Origin: Micrasema longulum
Lineage: Eukaryota > Arthropoda > Insecta > Trichoptera > Brachycentridae
Length of the DNA stretch: 64,000 nucleotides
Reading direction: 5' to 3'
NCBI GenBank assembly: GCA_022494885.1
Contig: JAGVSM010000446.1
Span: 248,001-312,000 of the forward strand
Shown here: in pieces, positions 34,320-46,552 of the stretch
How positions within the stretch are numbered: the stretch's first letter is position 1
How the letters are laid out: each line of letters opens with the position of its first letter
Position numbers and translations under genes: made by a program
The notes under the pieces: generated by a model
What the model was told of the DNA's origin: nothing
The model's input: only the letters and a program-made list of their open reading frames with translations
Databases searched by the model: none

Positions 34320-34465
34320 AATTAAAACATATTTGCGTTCTTTTGATTTGCCCAAATATTTCAATTTCGAGGTAAAATCAAGTTGCGGTAAAGTGGGGTT
34401 CGAGCCTCGGATCTTTGATTCGTGAGTCCGCGACACTAACCACGGGACCACAACCCAGTTATGTA
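34320..34465 (-). repeat. SINE-C copy 2
   Basis: Minus-strand GTGGTCCCGTGGTTAGTGTC, CGGACTCACGAATC and B-box-like GGCTCGAACCCCAC, followed by a shortened body ending GAAATATTTGGGCAAATC. The central GTTGAAAATGG block of the 18-kb copy is deleted. Confidence 0.7.
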
Positions 34466-35160
34466 GAATCCTACAACATAAATATTTTAAAGTATTTTTT
34501 TATTAGCCCTTAAAGTGGTTTTCATCGTACTGGCAAAAAATACTCCATTTAAGCCATTGGAAGTTATTAATAATTTGAATAAATTGATAAGGGTTAAAAT
34601 AAATACTTAAACCAAATTCTTTCAAATACCAAAAAATATTTTTAGGACTGTCATTTTTTTGCTCCATCGTCGATTCTTTCTTCAATTTTACCATTATCTT
34701 TTTATTTATAATATTCAATCATTCAATTTGTATCATTGATACAATGATACCATTTGCAGTCATTTCGTTTATTGGACAATCCTCTCGGATTAAAGGGTGT
34801 CCTTTTTTAAGTCCACAGTGGCATTGTTTCCCTTTCAAGGACATTCCAAATTCTCGCAAATCTCCATGTGGTTACAACAAAAATGAAAGTATACGTCGTT
34901 TTCTGGGTCGATACTTCTGCTGCGTCTGCTCTTCTTTCTTATGACCAGGGTACTATCAACAGGAAGAAGATGGTGAGGGATTTGATGTATGGATTGGTGC
35001 GACTGCTGCAAAGGTGGAGGGCCAATTGTTTCAATTTGAGGGGTAAAACCGATTCCATTTCCTGTAACATCAATAAACCTGTTATATACACGTGTTTACA
35101 TACTTTCTGTTTTGAATGTTGGAATATTCTCAAGTAACGGAAACGTATTATGTTCACAAT
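34466..35160. other. No gene recognised
   Basis: Overlapping ORFs on both strands at 34744-35199 show no recognisable domain. GC content is slightly above background at 34790-35070. Confidence 0.35.
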
Positions 35161-35164
35161 ATTA

Positions 35165-35480
35165 CCATGGTCAAAACAATTAACCGAGATGAGGACCATT
35201 TTGGAAAAGAGAATATGGATCGCAGAAGAGTATTTGAATTACAAAAATCAAAAGATGGATGAATTGAAGAAATATCAATCAACTGGATGAAAAAGAAATA
35301 GAAATATCGAAAAAAAATTTTAGGCGTTGCCAAGTACATGAAATAATTTGGATGAATCTCTCCTATATCAAAAAATGTTTAAACTCTTTTACTCAATAAT
35401 TATTATCAACACCGAGGGGATCCAAAAGTTCCCGGGAGAGTTTACTGAGATCTATTAGCTGCGCATAGGGAAAAGTTAAC
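35165..35480. repeat. FB-A copy, strongly diverged
   Basis: AGAGAATATGGATCGCAGAAG, GATGAATTGAAGAAATATC and GGCGTTGCCAAGTACATGAA follow the order of the family but with many changes. CCGAGGGGATCC at the right corresponds to the CTCCCGAGGGG end. Confidence 0.55.
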
Positions 35481-35668
35481 TGAATTATCTCTCAGGAATA
35501 AATCTATGCAGATTAATGGAATGGGGAAAATCTTTGGACAGAAGCCAACACGTCATCCCACACCTCGGATTGTCTCAACGTTTTGTTCTATTAAAAAATG
35601 ACAAAAAACTGAAAACAGTAAAAAAATATGTGTAAAATAAAAATAAATAAAAATATGGTACTATAGAC

Positions 35669-36290
35669 CAGCGGTTCTATTTTTTTTTGGCCATAGAACC
35701 CTAACTGACAACCTTTTTTTGGCGGAATCCCTCTCGACAATAAAAAAGTAAATAGACCAAAGTGTTATTTTGAGACTCACAACACTTATTGTTTGCAAGT
35801 TGTTCCCCTTGAAAAGAAAGTCTTTATTTTGAATTATAAATCGTAACCGCACGTTTTTAATGTGAAGAATTAAATTTTTTCACAGTTTTACTTATAAAAG
35901 TACGAAAAGTAGGTTTAGTGTCCGACAATTGAATACGGAGATCTGGAGCAGCATCAGAACTGATAGTCTTCTCAACGACTGCAGGGTACTATCTTTAAAT
36001 CCAATCAAAAAGTCATTCAAGTTTCAATAAGTTGATTCGAATTTTCGTTTTAGAGAGGATGAATTTTTAATATCCATCAATGTTCATACACCGACAAAGT
36101 TAATATTAATGATTTGGTTTGATTTTTGAATAAATTCTAAACACAGTCGATGTCCTGTAACTCCTCTGGGAAATATTCTTTCAAGGATTTTTTGAGGTTC
36201 AATAAATGTTTATTTATAGTTTTCTCTCGCGACTACTGTGATCCTTCCACAGAACCCCGGGTTCCGAGGTACATCTTTTAGGAACCGCTG
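35669..36290 (-). mobile_element. hAT-type transposon remnant
   Basis: The ends are CAGCGGTTCT (35669) and AGGAACCGCTG (36280-36290), inverted copies of each other in the CAGNGGTTC style common in hAT elements. Flanking 8-bp sequences CTATAGAC (35661-35668) and ATATAGAC (36291-36298) differ by one base and fit the 8-bp hAT target duplication. Minus-strand translation inside reads FPEELQDIDCV and AAPDLRIQLSDTKPTF, like the C-terminal part of hAT transposases. The rest is missing or decayed; no intact ORF. Confidence 0.75.
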
Positions 36291-36399
36291 ATATAGACTG
36301 TACAATAAAGTATATTTATTGGTAGAAAAAAAACGTGCATATAAAAAACATCAAGAATAAAGAATTTTAAATATAAGTACATTTTTTTATCTGCGTCTA

Positions 36400-36745
36400 T
36401 GCAGATAAAAAATACAGTTCAGTGTGTGAAATAAAACCAGATCCCTGAATGAGTGTTTTCCAGATAAAGATCCCGAATAAAGAAATCGAGTGGATATAAG
36501 TCATTGTGTTTAGGACGACGCATTCGCCTACCATTCTTGAGGTCCCGGGTGTCATTCCTAGGATAGTGGGCATTAAATATTGATTTTTAATGTAGTTTTA
36601 TACTGCAATATTTCATTTTCACTAGACAAGCACCTGAAGCGTAAGACTTATTACCGTACCTTCATGTGGCAGATGATCAATACATGCTACATTTGGTGTG
36701 ACAATGCGGTACCCTATGTACTTCAGAGTGCGGATAGGGAGATGA
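36400..36745 (+). repeat. SINE-A copy with upstream block
   Basis: The upstream block (about 36410-36500) holds CAGTTCAGTGTGTGAAATA and AAAGAAATCGAGTGG. A decayed head (GTGTTTAGGACGACGCATTC, B-box-like GGTGTCATTCC) and the body (CACCTGAAGCGTAAGACTTA) follow. The end AGGGAGATGATG is at about 36738. Confidence 0.7.
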
Positions 36746-36782
36746 TGTATAATTTGTATATATCAACAAAGAAAAAAGTAAA

Positions 36783-37009
36783 CAACTAAAACTCCTTGAC
36801 AGAGAGAGAGGATTCGAGGACCTGCACCGAAAGGGGAAGACAAAATAAAGGAAAGTGTGCGTTCCGCTTAAAAGGAAACTTAGACCTAACTGTATCAGCA
36901 TCCTGCAGGAACAGCTGCCTGTCCCACCGTACATAACCATCTAGGTAGCTGAGCATCCGAAAAGTTCTCAACGCAATACCCAGGTTCGGACAATTGAACA
37001 GGGGGAATT
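36783..37009 (-). other. GC-richer stretch with an unrecognised minus-strand ORF
   Basis: The frame open from about 37009 to 36786 reads LGIALRTFRMLSYLDGYVRW and RQLFLQDADTVRSKFPFKRN. Composition is clearly richer in GC than the surroundings. I do not recognise the protein. A pyrimidine-rich tract ending in GGTGCAG within the ORF looks like a splice acceptor, so part of it could be intron. The upstream continuation (37010-37120) is an FB-A repeat, so the full 114-codon ORF is not a natural unit. Confidence 0.25.
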
Positions 37010-37120
37010 GTAAGAAATTTAAGAGGTACGGATCACGTAAATTGGCCAAAGACAGGTCACTTGCCATGTAAATGATGAGTCTTCTATATTCCCTATTTTT
37101 AAATGTTCTTAATTTATTTT
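37010..37120. repeat. FB-A fragment, diverged
   Basis: GGCCAAAGACAGGTCACTTG and CCATGTAAATGATGAGTC, then TCTATATTCCC, align with the right arm of the family. Confidence 0.5.
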
Positions 37121-37530
37121 TAAATATCAATACATGGACATTTTCTTATTAAGATAAATTTTATAAGGGTTGTTTACAGCTACAACACAACAATAGGTAG
37201 TAATATTTAACAATACGAGAGCCAAGTAAAAAAATGCTCCGTAAATTTAATAATACGCAGATAATATACATAGAGATTTTATATAATCGTGTGTGCGCAA
37301 CGTTTCTGTTCATGTGTGTGTATATGCGTATGTGAATGTGTGGGTGCATATGTGAAAAAAAAAACATTGGGGAGAGAATAAAGGAGAGGGTTTGGTAAAA
37401 AGTTTGACTATACAAAAACATGTTCAAACATTCAAAACCTTCCGAAAAATACTTTTTAAATTGCATTTTTAATGAAAACTGTTCGAATTCTTTAAGTAAA
37501 ACAAATAATTTATATTGTATGTAATAGCTA
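37121..37530. other. No feature recognised
   Basis: AT-rich. A TGTGTG/TATGTG-rich patch at 37310-37350 is low-complexity. Confidence 0.35.
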
Positions 37531-37533
37531 CCG

Positions 37534-37696
37534 TCAAACACATCAGTTGATTCGTAATGTTTGGCATTCCGTCTGGACCTGATCGGACGTATACAACTTT
37601 CCATGACGATCTGCCTTATGTAGTCGAGGGAACATTTCGTATGGTCCACGTCCTGGGCCAGAATACTTGCTGCCATAGCTGAACACATCATCATAC
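37534..37696 (-). CDS. Candidate internal exon of an unknown host gene
   Basis: On the minus strand a long T-rich tract ending TTTTGTAG (about 37716-37697) is followed by a ~160-bp block of distinctly higher GC. Two frames are open. One runs through to a weak donor-like GACG|GTAGCT and reads MMMCSAMAASILAQDVDH and SLDYIRQIVMESCIRPI. The other reads YDDVFSYGSKYSGPGRGPYE and EMFPRLHKADRHGKLY and stops at a TGA near 37540. The first frame has more RNY-type codons, but this is a weak test. I recognise neither protein. About 330 bp upstream on the same strand lies ACCGCCATTTTGCACCGGAAA, which combines YY1/Pho-like and ETS-like sites. Exon status is an inference. Confidence 0.35.
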
Positions 37697-38004
37697 TCTA
37701 CAAAATAATAAAAAAACTTAAATTAGTGAAATAATCTTTAATTTACGGCAAGTCGAGGCGAAGCTACTGCCAAACAATCTTTTAATCTATAATTTACAGA
37801 TGAGTAACGTAAGGTTTTTTTTAAGTGAAAATTGACTTGTAGTATTACTAGAGCAAATAAAAAACATAAAAAATAATTTGCATTAAAAACAAATGTATCT
37901 TCTTCAATATATATAAACTTTTTTGGTTGCATTTTAGATTTAATTAATTTTACGTGAAACGAAACTTTCCCGTCTATTATTACGAATTTATTGTGTTTCA
38001 AATC

Positions 38005-38042
38005 TAATCAAAAACGCTTTCCGGTGCAAAATGGCGGTCATG
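38005..38042 (-). promoter_or_regulatory. Possible promoter core with YY1/Pho-like and ETS-like sites
   Basis: Minus-strand GCCATTTTG (YY1/Pho-like, AAAATGGC on the plus strand) lies 5 bases from CCGGAAA (ETS-like). Their spacing and orientation toward the candidate exon at 37.6 kb suggest a promoter. There is no TATA box, and both are short sites that can occur by chance. Confidence 0.25.
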
Positions 38043-38662
38043 AAGTTTTCAAAGAAAAAATTGTGACGCAAAGTCATCCCTGGATAGCTCTTGCTCACGT
38101 CATCTATCAAAAATATCCCCTGTTATTCCAGTTTTCTATTCAAACATATTAAAAAAAAAAAAAAAAAGTGGAATCTATCGTTTTTAATGACTGTATTCAC
38201 TTATATAAATGAAACGAAATGAAATATAATGCTCAAATTGGTAAAATAAAACATAGACGGTAGGAAAAACAATATTTTTTTTGAAAATATATTTCACAAT
38301 GTTTTAATACATAATTATGTAACTTTGCTTGATTTTAAAACGTTATTAACAAATAAAAAAATGATTTAATTCAGTCTTAAAACATACATTTCTATGTTAT
38401 GATGAACAAGTCTAATAATATCATATTCTCATATAAATATTTCCGCTCAACACAGATTTTAACCTAAAGAGCTGATATCGTTGCCATTAAGGTAAAAATC
38501 ATTCACCCTAAAAATGACATTTTTGAGTTAAAAATGTTTACCGATAGGGGGGGTAAAGTTATGTTGTTTAAAAGGAAAACGTCATTAATGGGACTTAGTT
38601 ATAAAAAAGTTGCGTCAATCCGAATTATTTGTTTTAAATATTTAACTTTATATTATAATACT

Positions 38663-38706
<44 letters not shown>

Positions 38707-39734
38707 TATATATCTTTAGATAGTAAATAATTTTTGACCGCATCATTATTATATATTTTTCTTATATATACTTCTTTTCACTAACTCTTAAAGCTTGCAT
38801 TTTAAACAAGCCAAAGTCACTAAAAAAAAATTTTGCCACTTTGTCTCATTAAAAATCGTCCAAATATGTTTTAATGTACTCGTATCAAAAGGAAAAAGTA
38901 ACCAATGAAATTTATTTATTAATTTATCCACGAATAAATAACGTTTTGTTTATAAAACCTCCAAAACACAAAACTCTAATTTTTCCTTGATCTGCAAACT
39001 ATCAAATTGTGATTTTTCGAAATTATGTTTTTTGGTTTAGTAACCTTTACCTGATCGGTGACGATATGTACTGAACTTAATTTTGTTTCGTAAAATAAAT
39101 AAATATGTAACTATTTAAGAAAAAAAAAACGGAATCTCAACTTGCGTCTTCAGTTATATTATACAAAAAAGACAATGTTTATTGACAAAAATAAATTAGA
39201 AGAGCTCGCAATACAATCAAAAAACTTTTAACGAACACATCTATACAGTTACACACTCACACATTATCCTAATTTCATGTATGTACAAAAGTAACTAATA
39301 TTTTGTAAGTTTATGTATTTATTCACGATTTTTCAGGCTATACCGTGAAACTTCAGAGGAATTTTTTTTATGACGTACTTACAAAAAAAATTCTAATGAT
39401 TTTTCTTTTGGAAAATCACATTTTTAAATTGAAAAAGTATATAATAATATTGATATTTAAAACGTGTTATACCAACAAATCGGACGCAATGGACGCGGAC
39501 TAGGGATGCGGTTGGGTAAGGGGGGGGGGGGTAAGGGCTTAGGGGTTTGTGGAAGGGATGCTTGTCTTAGACCCGAGACAAAGGATTTTCTCTATTTTCG
39601 AATTTCGAGTTTTTATTACTAAATGAGTTTAAAAAAATATAATTAGGATTTTTTTCGATATTTACTAAGAGGAATGTTCCTTTAAAGTTTTGCCGTCTGG
39701 CCCAGAACTGGTAAAAAACAAAAAAATTGTGAAA
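38043..39734. other. AT-rich sequence with simple repeats; no gene
   Basis: It contains a TA run at about 38667-38712 and a run of eleven or twelve G at about 39520-39531 inside a G-rich patch (39500-39560). No coding signal. Confidence 0.45.
38667..38712. repeat. TA dinucleotide microsatellite
   Basis: About 17 consecutive AT units, interrupted once, then continuing. Confidence 0.9.
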
Positions 39735-39935
39735 TATTTTGAGTATGTCCAAATTTTGGTAGACATGGCTAGATTTTACTTCATAGGAAGTAATTTAGAC
39801 TGAAAAATGATTGCAACAGAGATGGAAAACATTTTCAATAAGAGAAAGACGGAAGTAAGCCCCGGAAAAGCCTAGAGTTCCATATTATGTTCTCTTAATT
39901 TTTCTCCATCTCTCTTGCAACATGTTGATGATTAT
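39735..39935. repeat. FB-A short palindromic copy
   Basis: End motif TTTTGAGTATGTCCAAATTT. GATTGCAACAGAGATGGAAA (39810) mirrors TTTCTCCATCTCTCTTGCAA (39898). A short centre retains AAGCCTAGAGTTCCATATT. Confidence 0.75.
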
Positions 39936-40680
39936 TAAGTTCAGGAAAGTTTGTGCTGTTGTTTTGTGCACTTAATAAAATTGAAAATCGTTATTCAAGT
40001 GCTCAAAGCAGTTTCAAGTAGCTCTTTGTTTGCTATAATCAGATGATCCTTTAAGATGAGATCTTTGTACGGTGTCTGCAAAGATTACTTCCTATAGATG
40101 TGATCTAGAAATAGGTTAATATTTATTGGTAGGACGTGCGTACGATATATTGCTAGTTATACCCATTGGTGCCGGCTCCCATTATAACGGCTGATACAAT
40201 GAACTGAAATAAATTTAACTATGTTTATCCTTGATAGTATTATTTGGGATTCAGTTCAGATGAATCAGTTCGGGTGAATCATTGCATTTCATTGCAGACA
40301 CTCTTCGCGCATAATTCATATCATGTACCACGATGCGTAAGATGTCACATTTTTGAATAAACAAAAACAATGAAACTGAATAATTTAAAACTGCCCGAAA
40401 TGATTTTCCGTGATAACGACGGATTAAATTATTGCTAGACATGTAAAATATTTAATCATTTCAATCACTTGTATTAGTTTAAATTATGAGGCAATTTTCT
40501 TCTACGGTTTATGATTCTAAATTGCAAAGGCAACCAGTTTTTAAAAATGAGTTAATATCATATATTTTCAGATTACTTATGAATTGTAAATGATATACAA
40601 TGTTGAAATCCTATGAGAAGGATGCTTTTTGAAGATGAAAAGGGTATAAGCGCTAATCGGTCTATCGAAAATGTGAATAT
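39936..40680. other. No feature recognised
   Basis: AT-rich sequence without coding signal or shared repeat. Confidence 0.4.
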
Positions 40681-40689
40681 GTACCTTTA

Positions 40690-41030
40690 TATTATGTATG
40701 TTATTTTAAAATTTACTTCTCGTAAATACGCATTTTTACATTGGCGGGTATAAGCCCGTAATAATACTAAATGACAATTTCTTCCAACAATCTTATATTT
40801 AATTTATAGTGTTATTTGTAAAATTTATGTTTTATAATATATGTGAGAAAAAAATATTTGAAAAATCTATAAAAAAAATAAACTACCAATATTTGTTAAA
40901 AATTAATCAATATCAATACTGGACTTCATTGGAAAAAGAAAATAAAGAAAGAGGAAAAAATGAGAGATTAAGGAAGGAAAGGAGATGTTGCTTCAGGAGT
41001 GTTGATATTGTAGATATGTAGATAACGTGT
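40690..41030 (-). mobile_element. LINE-1 3' UTR fragment
   Basis: GGCGGGTATAAGCCCG and then ATTTCTTCCAACAATC (plus strand, 40743-40795) align with the LINE-1 3' UTR at 9.65 and 14.33 kb. The A/G-rich stretch at 40930-41000 aligns with the GAGAGGAGAGG-like region of the other copies. No coding part remains. Confidence 0.55.
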
Positions 41031-44000
41031 ATATATCTAAAAGGTTCTTTTAAAACAAAAAAGGCATAAATATAACATTAAATAAAAACGAATAAAAAAA
41101 AGCATAAAATGTATTTAAATGTTTTTTTTTTAATATGTATTTTTATCCATTTTATTTCCTTGGTTCCTCTTTCTCTCTCCTTCCAAACTCATTATCTGCT
41201 TCCACATTTCTCACCCTTTTATATGTAAAACATAACTTGCTTATTTAAAGTTAATATGTTCAAACCCTATCTACCAATTAGAAAACAGCTTTTATTTTTA
41301 ATTAAATAGTTTTTTCATTTTTTATGTATAGGTACAACTTTTTGAAATATATTTTGGTTTTTTGTGCACATTTTTGACCAATTGTTCTTTTAAATAGTAT
41401 GTTTTTTTGGTTAACTGGAAGAAATTGCTTTTAGCAATAAGTCCATCGAAGTGCTTATTCTTTGTACTTGATGTTTTAAATAAATAGATAAAAATATAAA
41501 GATTTAGATGAAACAGACCGAACAAACATTTGTGTAAAACAAATTGAAAGCAGTGTGTATTTAATATTCAATCTATGGATACGATTCAAAAGCTAGTAAA
41601 CGTATAGTTAGTTAATAAGAGATAATTAGCAGTTTCACGTGATGAAAATTGGTATGCAAATGGTGATCTCAGTTAATAACAATGAATAGTCTAATAGATT
41701 GTTAATTATTTAAAAAAAGTAAAATAATGTCATGTTTGAAACTAAATTACTAATAGTCGTTAATTTTAACTACAGTAAGGGTAAAAAAAAAACGGAGGAC
41801 ATGTATTTATAAAACAAACATAAGCAAAATGAAAAGAATTTGAGTTAGTTAAAAAAAAAAAAAATCAATGAAAAAAGATGCTTTCAATATTCTTGATTAT
41901 TTTATTTTCTGTAAAAGCCAATTTGGATTGATTTTTATGGCTGACATAAAAATGGTAAAACCCTCAAAGCTTTCAATTTGATTCTAAGATATTAAAACGA
42001 ATGTAACCTTTTCATCTCATTTTATTAGAAAATCGAGTGTAAGTACATAGAATAGTAACAGAATAAAACGAATTTTTTGGTCAGATGGGACAGTACTTAT
42101 AAATATGCTTAATCTTGTTAAAAATTTTACTTATTTAGATATTGCAAACAATCACAACAGAAACATTAAGAATATTACTTCAAATATATTTTTTCATCAT
42201 ATTATAGTTTAATCTCTTTAAAACAACATAAACGGTTTAAGGTTAATACAAAATTTAGCTATTGAAATAAAATCATAAGACTTACAAACCAGTTATTTAT
42301 ATTCATATTGTATTGAATAAAATCACTTTTACGAAGGCAAAACCAATAACACAATCGTGTAACAAAAAGTCAAAAAATTATAATTGCCGCGCCGTACACA
42401 CTAACAACATAAGCACCATGATAATTGCTTTACCTTGCACAAAAGAACAACTCGATATTTAGAATTGATGATCTTCATTTTCCAAATGACAAAATGCAAA
42501 ACAACACGCGGCGCTTTCTACACATGTACTACTAGGCGAAATTTGAACACAATCGTCACAGCAGTGCCTTGTACTGCAATGGTCACAAATCCGCTGTTCA
42601 AAAAGACTTATATGATTTATTTATAATGGGGCCATTTCAATTGAAGCAATAATATATTGACCTACATATTACGAATGCATATGTCCCTATATGGGTTACA
42701 CAAACATTTTTATGGTGCCTCATTGCTTTCAATGAAAAAAAAATATCGGACTGTCTACCAATGTCACAGTATCGAGTAGCGTGCAATTATTCTCTGGGTT
42801 CAATGTCGCTGCTTTGCTATAGACAATTTGTTGATACGCACTCTCGGTCAGGACCTGTCAACTGACAATCTTAATCTACTAATCCTTGCTCGACTGACAT
42901 TGCATTGAATGGATACGTTGAACTCCTCGTTCCAGGCGCAGCTGGAACTAATATTCCAAACGCTTACAAGGTCCGGCTGAGTCGAGCGAAGGTTGAACTT
43001 GAAGGGACGTTCTTGCCAAACAGGATGCTTATAACAGAAAATGAAAGTGATCTTAAATATTTTATTTAAAAAAATACCTTTCGTAATTTATTTACTAATT
43101 TATTACACAAAATTCAGTTAGTTAAAAGAAAAATCTAACCAGATTTAATTTCAAAAATTCTTTAGCAAACTAGTTTTATTCACAACTGTTGTATTTCAAT
43201 AAAACAAGTCCATAATATAGTAATTATGTATAAGTTAAAATATCAAAATTCTCATTTATTTATGCAAGAGTCGCTACCATTTAAGGATTCCTAGTCTGAG
43301 TCATAAACTAAATACGAGCGTTGTTATTCCTAATATTTCAAACGATAATATTTAAAATATCTAAAAATTCACAGAGATTTCAAGAGTTAAAAATATGTAA
43401 AAATATGTGTCTATTTGTTCAGTTTCGTTATTTTCAGACGAATCCGCCTTACATATTTATTCACGTATTATGTCTTAATATTGATCTTAAAAAGATTTCG
43501 AAAGTGATAAACTTTCCATAGTTTACATTGGAAAAATATTTAATTGGGAAAACAGAAAACAAAGTTTCAAGTTAAAAAAAGTCACGTACAAAATATTTTT
43601 ACTTTTAAGGGAGTAAACGCTCAAGTCATGTTTCCAGTAAGTTCTCCAATTCCTGTTTCCAATTTGTTTTTGTAACAAGGCGGAGAAGAATTACGGAAAA
43701 CAAATTGTATAAATAATGAGAAATGTTCAATGCCGGGAAGTAATTGAAATCTTCATCAGTCTGAATGGAATGTCTTTCGAAAAAGGATCATCTTCTTATA
43801 TTGTGCTAATGATGGAATCATAGGCATTGACATGTTTAAATCATAACATATTTTGGATAGCATTAACATTATTGCTAAATTAACTTGTTAAATTTAAAGA
43901 AGTGTTAACCAGAAAGAAGTACTTAATTAACACAAGCTGTTATGCGAGGCTGTACTTTTTTTTGTTTTTTTATTTTTTGCATACATTATTACATTTTAAT

Positions 44001-44885
44001 TATTTTTTTTATAACATTTTCAATTGTTTTTTTTTACAGGACTCACCAAGCCAGTTTATTTGGTTTTTCGGTAAAGATCCTTTACATGAAAACATATGCT
44101 AACACTACAAAGTTGTATAATAATAGTTATTAAATACAAGGAGCGAAAAAAAATAATAATTTGTGTTTTCAAATAATATTTAGAAAAATGAAAAAAAAAT
44201 TATTTGATAACGCAATTATAAGATAAAAAATAAATACAAAACCGGAATACGAAAATTTAAAACAGAAGTAGAACTTAGTTAGCAAATAGCATTGAGCTCA
44301 TGAAAAATGGAAGATGAGCAGAAAGAGTCTGGTTGTTCAATATACATAATACTATAGGGTTTCTGGCACAAGTTGGGAACTGACATTTTACTAATTAAAA
44401 TAAAACCAAAAGCAGAATATTGTAAAACATTATTTGTTGTATTTATAAAATACAACACATATACACTTTTTAAACTCAGATAACTTGATGCTAGTTTTGA
44501 ATCAATCTCATTTTTTTGACATTTGTAGTTGCTTACTTGTACCAGAAACCCGACAATATGTAGAAGATATCTAGAAATAACGTTAATTTTTAGGGATTGG
44601 TTTTGCAAATTTTATTGATTTTTTTCACTGTTTTAACTATGTACAGAGGTTATCTGTTTCAGGTCCCGAATGGCAAGGAATTTCCTGTGTTTGGGCAAAA
44701 CCTATTTTCTTACTTATGTTTTTTCATTAAATGATGCCAAAACAAGTTTATTGTAATAAATGTCTTTAATCATCGATCGCCGCACCATTAATATAACATG
44801 GTACGATCCTATCCAAAAAAATTGCTGCAGGAAGGAGAAAGAAGCCAGAAACAGGCTGGTGGCTATCTTATCCCAGTCTATCTTC
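41031..44885. other. Unrecognised AT-rich stretch; one GC-richer island
   Basis: No supportable gene or repeat. Positions 42770-43020 are richer in GC. A ~45-codon minus-strand frame there reads LVSVWNISSSCAWNEEFN, but no splice sites or homology support it. A T-rich tract followed by TTTTTTACAG (44030-44039) is a good splice-acceptor-like sequence without a convincing exon behind it. Confidence 0.4.
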
Positions 44886-44888
44886 TCT

Positions 44889-45634
44889 GGGCCGCGATTA
44901 TGATGTGAAGCTGAAGACGTCATATTTTCACCATGACTGTGTAGTTGAAGATAAATTCTCTCGAGCGATTACGAAGACACACTACCGATCCTCTTCACCT
45001 TCAAGCTTTGATGTAAGTACATATATGTTTGTACTAACGGGTCAAGTACTCCTCAATACGCATATTTAAGCATTAAAATTGACAACAATTATATTCCACT
45101 AATAAGTCAAGTTTGAAATCGAATTAAATTCAGACATAAATTTTAGTTTTTAAAACAAGGCCAGGATGTACATATAATGCCACTAGATACTGGCCTTGTA
45201 GCGTGTAAGAGCATTTAGGCGTAAAAATTAACCGCTCTAAAAAAAAAGATTTAGTTATTATATTGTTTTCATCTGTTTTACTATCTTCTTGAGTGTATTT
45301 TTGCAATCGTTTGGTAGATAAATATAGACAATTAATAAGCAAACCATCTTGGTAATTGTCAAAAATCATATAAAAGTTATGTTCAAGCAAGCATTTTTGC
45401 TTGAATTGGGATTTATTGGAGTTAATATTCGCTTAGAAATGAGAACTATTTTAAATTTAAATTTAGTAACGAATGCGGACTTAATTTTCGGGGTCATTCA
45501 TTGGTTGCATTCAATCAAATGATGTCAAGATGACAAGTCGGTAGAACATACCGAGTGTAGATAGAGATAGTACATAAGTTAAGTGTACCATCTCGGTAAG
45601 TACCGATGAAAATAGCCCTTTATAATCGCGGCCC
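44889..45634. mobile_element. IR-G element 1 (GGGCCGCGATTA inverted ends)
   Basis: The left end GGGCCGCGATTATGATG and right end TTTATAATCGCGGCCC are inverted matches 746 bp apart. Subterminal GGCTATTTTCATCGGTACT (minus strand) matches GGCTATCATCATCGC in the 46.55-kb element. No transposase is visible, and no target duplication is obvious. Superfamily unknown. Confidence 0.55.
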
Positions 45635-46064
45635 AAGCTAAATTTGCGACCGACGCGTGACGATTAACACCAGCCTGGTCGACCCCACGCTGAGCGGCAC
45701 CGCTACGCACCGCATTAATCACTGTTTAAAAAATCTTTTCACCTATAAAATACTGTTATGCATCCGAGAAAGATTCTAAAAGAAAATAATGGCTAACTTT
45801 TAGAAGAAGGTCACCAACTGCTTTTTTGTTTTACAAATACATACATGTATGAAAAGAAAACATACGAATATTGGGGAAACACAAAAAAATATATATGTTT
45901 AAAGATAATATCATCACGAAATTCCCGCGATTATCATTTAGCAATAGCGTTTCGCATATTCTGCTATTTTGATTCGCCTGCTGATGAAGTTAAGGATAAA
46001 AAGGAATTATGCTTTCAGACTAATTGAACAAATCCACACGGTGCGGTTAAAAATAAAGGTGGAT

Positions 46065-46430
46065 TATTTATTTTTGTTTTTATTACTTTAAATGTGGTGC
46101 ACATGGCATTGCATCAGTTAAACAAATGTAGAGTATCTCAATCGTTAGGAACTCGTAATATAGTACACGAACTCACACGCTTCAGTGCCAGTCAAGAGAC
46201 AACAAAACATTGCACTGTAAACCAACTTTGGAATCAATATTTCCTGCCAAACTTTCCAAGAATCGAAACCAAAACCTCAAGCATGGAAAGTGAACGCGCC
46301 AATTAATACACTACGAGGGAGACTTATCTCCAGATTACCTTATTTATGATATTCACCTGAGAGTAGCCAACAAGTCGAAGATATTCGTCTTGGATTCTGG
46401 TTCTATTTCACAAACAGAACTGTTTTCGTC
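46065..46430 (-). repeat. SINE-A copy with upstream block
   Basis: The body (46070-46250) contains GGTGCACATGGCATTGCATC. The decayed head is at about 46255-46320 (minus-strand TCGTAGTGTA). The upstream block at 46325-46430 has minus-strand CAGTTCTGTTTGTGAAATAG and GAACCAGAATCC. This copy shows the upstream block most clearly. Confidence 0.75.
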
Positions 46431-46484
46431 ATTCGCTTGGACACAAATATTTTAAAAATTTATTTTTATTTATTTAATAACAGG

Positions 46485-46552
46485 CAAATGCACTTACCAG
46501 TACACCATCATGCTGCCTAATCTCAACTCGATTTCCCATTGCGAGATTGTTA
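46485..46552 (-). repeat. SINE-A head/upstream fragment
   Basis: ACCAGTACACCATCATGCTG, then CTCAACTCGATTTCCC, match the junction of head and upstream block. It is cut off by the IR-G element that starts at about 46553. Confidence 0.45.

Noticed and set aside
42770..43020. GC-richer island as an exon
   Set aside because: Only a ~45-codon frame on the minus strand, with no acceptor or donor at sensible places.
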